Assembly (NCBI GenBank): GCA_023247255.1
Contig: JAHFGV010000018.1
Coordinates: forward strand, 1-52,094
DNA length: 52,094 bases
Reading direction: 5' to 3'
Source: Candidatus Omnitrophota bacterium
GTDB lineage: Bacteria; Omnitrophota; Gorgyraeia; Aquiviventales; Aquiviventaceae
A program made the translations under genes and the position numbers. Under the pieces are notes generated by a model. That model did not search any database, was not told the DNA's origin, and saw only the letters and a list, made by a program, of their open reading frames with translations. Below, piece after piece: positions 17,279 through 23,718 of this stretch (the stretch's first letter is position 1; the number at the start of each line of letters is the position of its first letter).

Positions 17279-17422
17279 CTAACAGGCTGCGGAAAAACCC
17301 TTCGTGGTTCTTGGTTGAGGGTTCAGGGCAAATACACCACTGCTCGTCGGTGAGACGGGTCCTGGCCCCCAGCCCAGAACCCCGAACCCTGAACCGACTG
17401 GAATTTTTCAGCATCCTGCTAG
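17279..17422. mobile_element. MITE-like element, copy 1 (144 bp)
   Basis: The ends are imperfect 19-bp terminal inverted repeats of the form CTAGCAG-N2-TGCNGAAAAA (17279-17297 and 17404-17422). The interior has two arms with 7-nt periodicity: TTCNNGG units at 17301-17328 and CCCNGAA units at 17373-17400. A nearly identical element lies in the opposite orientation at 27506-27656. It encodes no protein and ends 6 bp from the stop codon of the RlmD-like gene. Confidence 0.82.
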
Positions 17423-17427
17423 AGTGC

Positions 17428-18636
17428 CTAACGCGCCAGAACCGTCAGCAGTTCCATGTGCGGGGTCTGAGGAAACATGTCGAAAGCCATAACGTCTGAG
17501 AGACGGTAGCGCGGAAATCCGCAAAGCAAGCCTTGAAGATCACGGACCAATGACTGGACATTGCAGGAAAGGTAGACGATCGCCGCAGGACGAGCAGCCA
17601 GAATCCCATTGAGCGTTTGTGGATGCAGCCCGGCGCGGGGGGGATCGAGGGCAATCACATCAGGCTTGGCCTCTTGGAGCCAGAAGCGACGATCCATTAA
17701 GAGGCTTTCCGTACGCCCCACCCGAAAATCGATATTATTCAAGCCATTGCGCGTCGCATTGATCCGTGCCATCTCCAAATGATGGGGCTCAACGTCAATG
17801 CCGTATACGGTTTGAAAACTCTTTGAGAGATAGAACCCCACCAAACCGATCCCGCAGTAAAGATCCCACGCAACCCGTCGAGAAGTTTCCGGAAGCAAGC
17901 GGTCAATCTGCTCGTACAGGCGATGGGCCTGGGCTCCATTGGGTTGAAGAAAGCTCAAGGGATGGATCTGAAGTCGAAAAGGGCCTAATTCATCTTCAAG
18001 ATACTTCGATCCGCGCAGATGAATCAGTTCTTCCGGAACAGCCACGTCCGCGAGTTTCTGGCTGACGCCCCAATAGACGCTGGCAATGGCCGGTATCCGC
18101 TCCATCAACCTGTCGACGATTTTCTCAACGATGGAACGGTTGCCTGAAGTGGTGATCAGACACAGCAATACCTCTTTCCGGCAGCGGCTGTGGCGGATTA
18201 TCAGATACCGGAAGAAACCCTGATGGGTCTTGGGATTATACGCGGGAAGACCCGTTTGTTCCGCGAGCGTCCGCACCTCTTGAATGACCTGGGCCGATGG
18301 CTCAGGAAGCAAAAGACAGTCTTCTAAATCGACCAGGCGCCAGAAGGAGCGCGCGGCATGATAGCCGAGGGTCATGCGTCCCTCCGAGCAGCCGAACGTC
18401 AGTTCGGCTTTGTTCCGATACCTCCAGGGCTCATCCACAGGAATAACGGGAATCGACGGAACTAAACCCAGACTGCCAAAGGCCCGCTGAATGCGCTGAG
18501 CCTTAAGAGTCAGTTGATCCGCGTAGGAGATATCCTGCAACGAACACCCGCCACAAGTGCCAAAGTAAGGACAGGGAGCCTCTACTGGCGCATAGGGAGC
18601 TTTTTCCTGGAGCAAAAGTTGTTGCGAACTGCCCAT
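17428..18636 (-). CDS. rlmD: 23S rRNA (uracil-5-)-methyltransferase, RlmD/TrmA family
   Basis: This 402-residue SAM-dependent enzyme methylates C5 of a uridine in RNA. The [4Fe-4S] cysteines are C22, C28, C31 and C107 (C-x5-C-x2-C then C). There is no clear N-terminal TRAM domain, so it is shorter than E. coli RlmD (433). The SAM-binding motif is DLYCGIGLVGFYLS, the DPPRAGLH motif follows, and the catalytic cysteine is in VYLSCN. The family contains RlmC, RlmD and TrmA; the iron-sulfur cysteines exclude TrmA, and RlmD is the usual assignment outside the gammaproteobacteria. It is the last gene of the long minus-strand run; the gap to the rhomboid gene holds a 7-nt array. Confidence 0.88.
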   Translation of the reverse strand: MGSSQQLLLQEKAPYAPVEAPCPYFGTCGGCSLQDISYADQLTLKAQRIQRAFGSLGLVPSIPVIPVDEPWRYRNKAELTFGCSEGRMTLGYHAARSFWRLVDLEDCLLLPEPSAQVIQEVRTLAEQTGLPAYNPKTHQGFFRYLIIRHSRCRKEVLLCLITTSGNRSIVEKIVDRLMERIPAIASVYWGVSQKLADVAVPEELIHLRGSKYLEDELGPFRLQIHPLSFLQPNGAQAHRLYEQIDRLLPETSRRVAWDLYCGIGLVGFYLSKSFQTVYGIDVEPHHLEMARINATRNGLNNIDFRVGRTESLLMDRRFWLQEAKPDVIALDPPRAGLHPQTLNGILAARPAAIVYLSCNVQSLVRDLQGLLCGFPRYRLSDVMAFDMFPQTPHMELLTVLAR

Positions 18637-18665
18637 CGTATCTCCGGAGATAGAAAACTACGTCA

Positions 18666-18693
18666 GGTGAAAGGTGCGCGGTGTCAGGCCGAG
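18666..18693. repeat. 7-nt array, unit GGTGNNN x4
   Basis: Heptamers GGTGAAA, GGTGCGC, GGTGTCA and a decayed GGCCGAG stand in phase in the gap between the rhomboid gene and the RlmD-like gene. The same unit type recurs in the gap downstream of rplI (27751-27832). Confidence 0.65.
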
Positions 18694-18724
18694 CATCTGT
18701 TCTGCTCTTACCTGTCAGTCGTTC

Positions 18725-19402
18725 CTACCACCGCGGCTTTGAACGCAACCATAGACCGGCAACGATTCCATTCACAAACCCACCGATGTGCGCCCAGAAC
18801 GCCACTCCTCCCACGTCCGCAACCTGACCGATCGCCGTAAACCCGCCCCACCATTGCAGGAGAAACCAAATACCGAGGAAAACAAAGGCCGGCACGTGAA
18901 TCGTTTCCCAAACAATACCCATAGGGACCAACGTCACCACCCGTGCTGAGGGAAACAACATCAAATAGGCACCGAGGACTCCGGCGATCGCGCCACTGGC
19001 TCCCACCATCGGAATCGAAGAACCGGGAGAAGCAAACATCTGAACGATACCCGCCAGGACTCCACTTCCAAGATAAAGCAGAAGGAAACGGATTGGCCTA
19101 AGAAAGTCTTCCACATTATCGGCAAAAATCCAAAGATAGAGCATGTTGCTGGCAAGATGAAAAATCCCGCCGTGAAGAAACTGAGACGTTAGTAGCGTCA
19201 AAAATAGCGGCGGCCAGTCCAACAAGTCACCGGGACCGCTGATCAGCCAATGGGACGGCACCAGACCGAAGCGATAGAGAAACACTTCCCGGTTGGCTCC
19301 CTGCCGGATTTCAACGATGAACAGGACTATATTGAGGAAAATCAACGCCCGGCTCATCCAAGGAATATGCCGGGAAGGTAGCGTGTCACGAATAGGGATC
19401 AT
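18725..19402 (-). CDS. Rhomboid family intramembrane serine protease
   Basis: The product of 225 residues has six or more hydrophobic helices and all core rhomboid elements. HLASN lies at 82-86, the nucleophile Ser136 is in GASG (134-137), and the catalytic His205 is in AHIGGFVNG. Rhomboids cut transmembrane substrates within the membrane. I used ATG at 19402 (MIPIRDTLPSRHIP), because this is the standard start of the DxxP-type N-terminus; the frame is open for 14 more codons. It sits between the Nudix gene and the RlmD-like gene. Confidence 0.92.
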   Translation of the reverse strand: MIPIRDTLPSRHIPWMSRALIFLNIVLFIVEIRQGANREVFLYRFGLVPSHWLISGPGDLLDWPPLFLTLLTSQFLHGGIFHLASNMLYLWIFADNVEDFLRPIRFLLLYLGSGVLAGIVQMFASPGSSIPMVGASGAIAGVLGAYLMLFPSARVVTLVPMGIVWETIHVPAFVFLGIWFLLQWWGGFTAIGQVADVGGVAFWAHIGGFVNGIVAGLWLRSKPRW

Positions 19403-19538
19403 CCCACCACCTACGGCTGCCACGCCTGTGGTGTGGCAATGCAAAACGTCCCCCTTTGTACAATCGCATGGCTATTACCTGTCAGAAAAACATCTTCGGA
19501 TTGCATGGGCTGCCGCAAGCAGCCCGCCGCAGGTGGAA

Positions 19539-19979
19539 TCATGCCGTCAGAACCTCCTGAGCCTTGAGGAGGACCTGACGTTCGTTCTCATAGGTTGCCA
19601 ACGCCAGGGCTTGCTGAAATGGAACCCACCGCGCTTCAATGGCCTCGGCATCACAGGGACCCAATTGTCCCCCGACCGGACGCATGAGAAAGAACGTTAC
19701 AGTCTTCTGATAGCTTAAGCCATCCGCCGGGGTTGTGAACGAATAGCTGATCTCACCAAGCGGACGCAGAATCTGAGCGACCAAACCCGTCTCCTCTTGA
19801 ACCTCGCGCAAGGCCGCCTCTGACGGTTGCTCATTGGATTCCAAATGTCCCTTAGGCAAACACCAGGCGTAACCCTGATGCCGCTGCCGTCGGATCAGGC
19901 AGACTTCATACGCGTTTCCTTGGCCTAACTGAACCACGACCCCACCGGCAGAAACCTGGGGGATAGAAGGAGGATTCAT
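19539..19979 (-). CDS. Nudix hydrolase
   Basis: The 146-residue protein carries a complete Nudix box at residues 44-66 (G-x5-E-x7-REVQEETGL). The family hydrolyses nucleoside diphosphates linked to another group; PKGHLE and the small size are like the MutT/Ap4A hydrolase subgroups, but the substrate is not evident. It lies 18 bp after lpxI. There is no Shine-Dalgarno in front of its ATG; instead a hairpin spans the lpxI stop codon, so translation probably depends on ribosomes arriving from lpxI. Downstream, a GC-rich hairpin without a T-run lies at 19507-19525. Confidence 0.88.
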   Translation of the reverse strand: MNPPSIPQVSAGGVVVQLGQGNAYEVCLIRRQRHQGYAWCLPKGHLESNEQPSEAALREVQEETGLVAQILRPLGEISYSFTTPADGLSYQKTVTFFLMRPVGGQLGPCDAEAIEARWVPFQQALALATYENERQVLLKAQEVLTA

Positions 19980-19990
19980 GAAGGAGGTAT

Positions 19991-20005
19991 CCCGCGTTCA
20001 GCGGG
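19991..20005 (-). promoter_or_regulatory. Hairpin spanning the lpxI stop codon
   Basis: CCCGC and GCGGG arms enclose a TGAAC loop that contains the lpxI stop codon, 11 nt before the Nudix start. A terminating ribosome would melt it, which fits translational coupling to a gene that has no ribosome binding site of its own. Confidence 0.35.
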
Positions 20006-20846
20006 TAGAGACTTCGCACGGAAGGCCAACGAGGCACAGCCCAAATCGGTCGGCAATGGGCACAAGCAGGTCACGTTCAAGCAACAGAGTAGTGCCTGCT
20101 TCCACAGCCAAACACGTCCCCCCTGTTCGACTCAACAGCTCAAGGGTGTCTTTTCCAACGATGGGAAGATCAAAGCGACGGTCTTGATTCGGAGAAGCCA
20201 TTTTGATCACCACGAAGTTTCTTCCCGCAACCGAACCCGCCCGTTGAATCGTTGCATCGGTTCCCTCCAACGCTTCGAGGGCAACCACCACTTTCTTCTT
20301 CACCACAACCGTCTGTCCCACGTCAAAGGCTGCCAAGGCCCGGGCCACAGGAACGCCTACCTGAATATCCGCCTGCTCAGCATCTGTCGGTGGCCGACGA
20401 GTCAAAACGCCTACCGGGCATAGACTCGATTGCAGAAACGTCGAGGAATCCAAAAGAGCAATCCCCTCCCGTGCCAGACGTTTAGCCACCAAACCAAGCA
20501 GGCTCGCCACAGACGCATCTTGGGCTTGCGCGAGCAGCTGATACATTTCATTATCCAAACGCGCCTGGGAATCGAATAAAACCTCTTTGGTCACTTTGCC
20601 AGCCATCACCGCTTGAGAAATACCGTGGGCTTTGAGTCGCTCGATCAGAAACTGAAACTGTCCGATCGTCACTTCCTCATAGACCGCAACGGCGCTGGCC
20701 AAACCAGGATCGACCCAACCCTGAATGCCGAATGCAACGACCGATGTGCCTTGACGAGCGGCTTCTCTAGACAACTGAATGGGGAATTGCCCTGCGCCCG
20801 CAATGAGACCGATGCGAGACGGTGGTGGTGTGACTCCAGTAGCCAT
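19998..20846 (-). CDS. lpxI: UDP-2,3-diacylglucosamine diphosphatase LpxI
   Basis: LpxI (about 282 residues) makes lipid X from UDP-2,3-diacylglucosamine in lipid A synthesis and replaces LpxH in many bacteria. The N-terminal motif GLIAGAGQFPIQLSREA, the middle VMAGKVTKEVLF and the C-terminal QDRRFDLPIVGKDTLELL with GTCLAVEAGTTLLLER are family hallmarks. I chose ATG at 20846, 2 bp after the lpxA stop; a GTG five codons earlier lies inside lpxA. It follows lpxC-fabZ and lpxA in an operon, which supports the assignment. No lpxH- or lpxB-like gene is visible in the window. Confidence 0.94.
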   Translation of the reverse strand: MATGVTPPPSRIGLIAGAGQFPIQLSREAARQGTSVVAFGIQGWVDPGLASAVAVYEEVTIGQFQFLIERLKAHGISQAVMAGKVTKEVLFDSQARLDNEMYQLLAQAQDASVASLLGLVAKRLAREGIALLDSSTFLQSSLCPVGVLTRRPPTDAEQADIQVGVPVARALAAFDVGQTVVVKKKVVVALEALEGTDATIQRAGSVAGRNFVVIKMASPNQDRRFDLPIVGKDTLELLSRTGGTCLAVEAGTTLLLERDLLVPIADRFGLCLVGLPCEVSTR

Positions 20847-20848
20847 CA

Positions 20849-21700
20849 CTAGGCACGGCACACACCACGCTTGGATTGCCGGATAAAATCAAGCAGGTGT
20901 TCCAGCTCTGGGCAATCGTCTGAAGTCTCACTCGCTGCCTGCTCCAATGCATGGCTCATGGATAGCTGAGAATGGAACAGCAGACGAAAGGCTCGATGAA
21001 GACAGCCAAGCGACGCACTGGGAATGCGTGCACGCTTGAGCCCTTCGCGGTTGAGTCCGAACACCTTGGCCGGATACCCGACGCACGTCGCATAGGGTGG
21101 GATATCCTGAACCACACGCGAACAGCCACCGATCATGGCCAGGGTACCTACCCGAACAAACTGATGAATACCCACCAGCCCCCCCACAATCGCTCGATCT
21201 TCAATCGTAATGTGACCGGCCAGGGCCGCACTGTTGGCAATGACGACTCGATCCCCCAGCACACAATCATGGGCAACATGCGCGTAGGCCATCAACAAAC
21301 AATCAGAGCCAATCACCGTCTTTCCTCCCCCGCCTGCGGTTCCTGGATTGATCGTCACGTACTCACGAATCTTGTTGCGATCACCAATAATGAGCAGACT
21401 TTTTTCCCCACGGTATTTGAGATCCTGCGGGATGCTTCCGATGACCGCTCCGGTAAAGATCTCACATTCCTGGCCGATGGTCGTATGCCCTTCGACCACG
21501 CAGTGGGCACCGATGCGCGTGTGCGCTCCGATGGTCACATCCCGATCGACCACGGTATAGGGCCCGACGATAACGTCTTCATCCAGCCGCGCCTGGGGAT
21601 GGATAATGGCCGTGGGGTGGATACCGTTTTTGTGAGGACTGATTTTCGAAGAACCCGATGGGCCCATTGAGCGAACCGAGGAACGCGTACGTTTCTTCAT
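20849..21700 (-). CDS. lpxA: UDP-N-acetylglucosamine O-acyltransferase
   Basis: This 283-residue left-handed beta-helix enzyme carries out the first step of lipid A synthesis, transferring a 3-hydroxyacyl chain from ACP to UDP-GlcNAc. Hexapeptide repeats run from about 28 to 200. GSIPQDLKYRGE and the catalytic His in AYAHVAHDCVLG are LpxA-specific, and GGLVGIHQFVRVG follows. It has an N-terminal extension of about 25 charged residues before GIHPTAIIHPQA, longer than E. coli LpxA. It lies 21 bp after lpxC-fabZ. Confidence 0.95.
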   Translation of the reverse strand: MKKRTRSSVRSMGPSGSSKISPHKNGIHPTAIIHPQARLDEDVIVGPYTVVDRDVTIGAHTRIGAHCVVEGHTTIGQECEIFTGAVIGSIPQDLKYRGEKSLLIIGDRNKIREYVTINPGTAGGGGKTVIGSDCLLMAYAHVAHDCVLGDRVVIANSAALAGHITIEDRAIVGGLVGIHQFVRVGTLAMIGGCSRVVQDIPPYATCVGYPAKVFGLNREGLKRARIPSASLGCLHRAFRLLFHSQLSMSHALEQAASETSDDCPELEHLLDFIRQSKRGVCRA

Positions 21701-21721
21701 CCCATCACAGCTAGTGTAGAA

Positions 21722-23050
21722 TCATCCGTTGTTCGTATCCACCAAGGCAAACATCAGCTCCCCTTCGCAGACCAGCTTGCCATCGGTGTATGCCCGGGCC
21801 AAGATGACGCCGGTCCTGGAGCGCAGCTTGCCTAGCTCAGCCTCAATGACGAGCTGGTCCCCAGGCACAACAGGCTTGCGGAATTTCACCTTATCGACAG
21901 CCATGAAATAAGCCAGTTTGCCCTGGTTTTCCCGTTTATTCAGCATGATGATCCCGCCGACCTGCGCCATGGCCTCGACGATCAAAACGCCCGGCATCAC
22001 CGGCCGACCGGGAAAGTGGCCCCGGAAGAAATAGTCGTTGATGGTCACGCATTTGATTCCCACCGCCCGGGTCTCGGTAAACTCCACAATCCGGTCCACG
22101 AGCAGGAAGGGATACCGATGGGGCAGGATCTTCTCAATCTGAGTGATGTCCAGTTGCGGCCCGATCATCACCTCTGAAGTAGCCGATTGCAACGAACCCA
22201 ACCGCCACTGCTCGGCTGCCTGGTTGAGCTTCATCAGCAGTTTCACGTTCAAGGAATGTCCGCTTTTGATCGCTACCACATGGGCCCGCAGATGCGCCCC
22301 TAGCAGATATAAATCACCCAGCAAGTCCAAGACCTTGTGGCGGGCGAACTCGTCTTCAAATCGCAGGCGGTTCTGCAACACGCCCTGATCCCCGATGACG
22401 AGGGTGTTTTCAAAATTCGCTCCCTTGCCGAAGCCCTGGGACTGGAGGGCCTCCGCCTCCTGCTGCAAGCAGAATGTCCGAGCCGGAGCGATGGTTTCTT
22501 CAAAGCAGGAGCCGTTTTTGGAATAGGAAACGAATTGGGATTTGAGCGCCGGATGGTTGTAACTGAGTATGTAGGAAACCCGCAGGGTACGATCGGGAAA
22601 TACCGCGATGGAAGACTCGCCCTCTTCTACACACACCGGATCGCGCAGGGACATAAAGCGACGGGGAGAATCCTGCTCCACAACACCCGCTATCTTTAAC
22701 CGTTGGACGATGGGTAATGCGGATCCGTCGAATCCAGGCAGCTCTGAGCCGGTGACTTCGACATAGGCGTTGTCGACGCCCATGCCCCACAAAGCCCCCA
22801 TGAGGTGTTCCACCGTCTGCACCTCAACCCCGTCCTTCGACAGGGTCGTGCGACGGATACTCCTTCCCACATCCACCATTTGAATGGATCGTGCAGGAAT
22901 GACCGGTCGATGGGGCAAATCGGTCCGGATGAAAACGATACCCACATCGGCACAAGCCGGCAAAAGGCGCATCGATACCGCTTGGCCCGTGTGGAGCCCC
23001 ACACCGCTGGCGAAGATCTCACCGGCGATTGTCTGTTGCTGCTCACTCAT
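21722..23050 (-). CDS. lpxC/fabZ: Bifunctional LpxC deacetylase / FabZ dehydratase
   Basis: Two enzymes are fused in this 442-residue protein. Residues 1-295 are LpxC, the zinc-dependent UDP-3-O-acyl-GlcNAc deacetylase, the committed step of lipid A synthesis. The zinc ligands are His82 in VEHLMGAL and the His and Asp of RHKVLDLLGD. Residues of about 300-442 are FabZ, the 3-hydroxyacyl-ACP dehydratase, with HRYPFLLVDRI and GHFPGRPVMPGVLIVEAMAQ (catalytic His and Glu). The fusion is known from Bacteroidota/Chlorobiota and some candidate phyla and balances lipid A against fatty acid synthesis. It lies between skp and lpxA. lpxD, often next to skp, is not present here. Confidence 0.96.
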   Translation of the reverse strand: MSEQQQTIAGEIFASGVGLHTGQAVSMRLLPACADVGIVFIRTDLPHRPVIPARSIQMVDVGRSIRRTTLSKDGVEVQTVEHLMGALWGMGVDNAYVEVTGSELPGFDGSALPIVQRLKIAGVVEQDSPRRFMSLRDPVCVEEGESSIAVFPDRTLRVSYILSYNHPALKSQFVSYSKNGSCFEETIAPARTFCLQQEAEALQSQGFGKGANFENTLVIGDQGVLQNRLRFEDEFARHKVLDLLGDLYLLGAHLRAHVVAIKSGHSLNVKLLMKLNQAAEQWRLGSLQSATSEVMIGPQLDITQIEKILPHRYPFLLVDRIVEFTETRAVGIKCVTINDYFFRGHFPGRPVMPGVLIVEAMAQVGGIIMLNKRENQGKLAYFMAVDKVKFRKPVVPGDQLVIEAELGKLRSRTGVILARAYTDGKLVCEGELMFALVDTNNG

Positions 23051-23102
23051 CGTGGATTCCCCATGGCTCGAAGGTCGTGGCCCTATTGACAGGGGTGAGC
23101 TG

Positions 23103-23657
23103 TCAGCGTTTGCCGGCGGATCGGGTCTTTAGCAACTCAAGGATCCCGGTTGTGACATCGGCTGCCTGCTGTCCGTAAAGCAAAGCGCGTTGATCGAGGA
23201 TGAAGGTAAAGCCATTAGCCTGCGCATACTGATCCACCGCTTGTTGAATCTCATCCAAAATTTCTTTGGCAGCCTGATCCCGCTCCTGCCGCAAATCACG
23301 CGCCGTTCGGTTGCGGAATCGTTGAATATCTTCCGCCTTCTCCTCGATCTCTCGAGCCTTGGCCTCGCGAGCCTGTGCGCTCAACAACTCGAGGTTACCG
23401 CGTAGTGTCTGCAATTCCTTGACCCTTGCCTGAAGCTCGTTCTCTTTCTGTTGTCCTTTTTTCTCAAGGACCGAGTCGGAAACCTTCGTGCGTTCATATT
23501 GATCAAAAACCTTGGCTAGGTTCACGTATCCGATCTTCAATTCCTGAGCCTCTCCGACGGGACAGCAGACAGAAAACAGCAGACAGGCAGATATCCCTGA
23601 ACCAATCACGGCTAAGATCAGAAATCTTGTGCGGGGCAATACCCTGCGATGCAACAT
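23103..23657 (-). CDS. skp: OmpH/Skp family periplasmic chaperone
   Basis: The 184-residue protein has a signal peptide (1-37, ending GEA-QE) followed by IGYVNLAKVFDQYERTK, the Skp/OmpH start. A long coiled coil follows (about 55-125), then the return helix ending in the conserved GFTFILDQRALLYG segment. Skp binds unfolded outer-membrane proteins and hands them to the BAM complex, whose bamA is directly upstream. ATG at 23657 has GAGGAG 9 nt upstream; an earlier ATG eight codons up lacks one. The hydrophobic core of the signal peptide is encoded by a 7-nt repeat array (see 23561-23595), and cysteines at 25, 31 and 32 come from it. Confidence 0.92.
   Translation of the reverse strand: MLHRRVLPRTRFLILAVIGSGISACLLFSVCCPVGEAQELKIGYVNLAKVFDQYERTKVSDSVLEKKGQQKENELQARVKELQTLRGNLELLSAQAREAKAREIEEKAEDIQRFRNRTARDLRQERDQAAKEILDEIQQAVDQYAQANGFTFILDQRALLYGQQAADVTTGILELLKTRSAGKR
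23561..23595. repeat. 7-nt array inside the skp signal-peptide codons
   Basis: On the plus strand GACAGCA, GACAGAA, AACAGCA, GACAGGC and a decayed AGATATC follow in exact 7-nt phase. On the coding strand this gives CTGCTGT-like heptamers encoding the stretch SACLLFSVCC (residues 23-32), the h-region of the Skp signal peptide. Confidence 0.75.
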
Positions 23658-23683
23658 GGCGTCTGTCTCCTCGTATATCATGT

Positions 23684-23718
23684 TCTGTTTCTTTTATTCT
23701 TCTGTTGTCTTATGTCTT
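23684..23718. repeat. 7-nt array, unit AAGACAN, bamA-skp junction
   Basis: On the minus strand AAGACAT, AAGACAA, CAGAAGA, ATAAAAG and AAACAGA stand in phase, beginning at the bamA stop codon and filling the gap to skp. The first two units are clear, the rest degenerate. Confidence 0.5.

Noticed and set aside
19507-19525. Intrinsic terminator after the Nudix gene
   Set aside because: The hairpin is stable but no T-run follows on the minus strand.
20972-21670. A 232-codon open frame antisense to lpxA
   Set aside because: The hexapeptide-repeat gene on the other strand explains the open frame.
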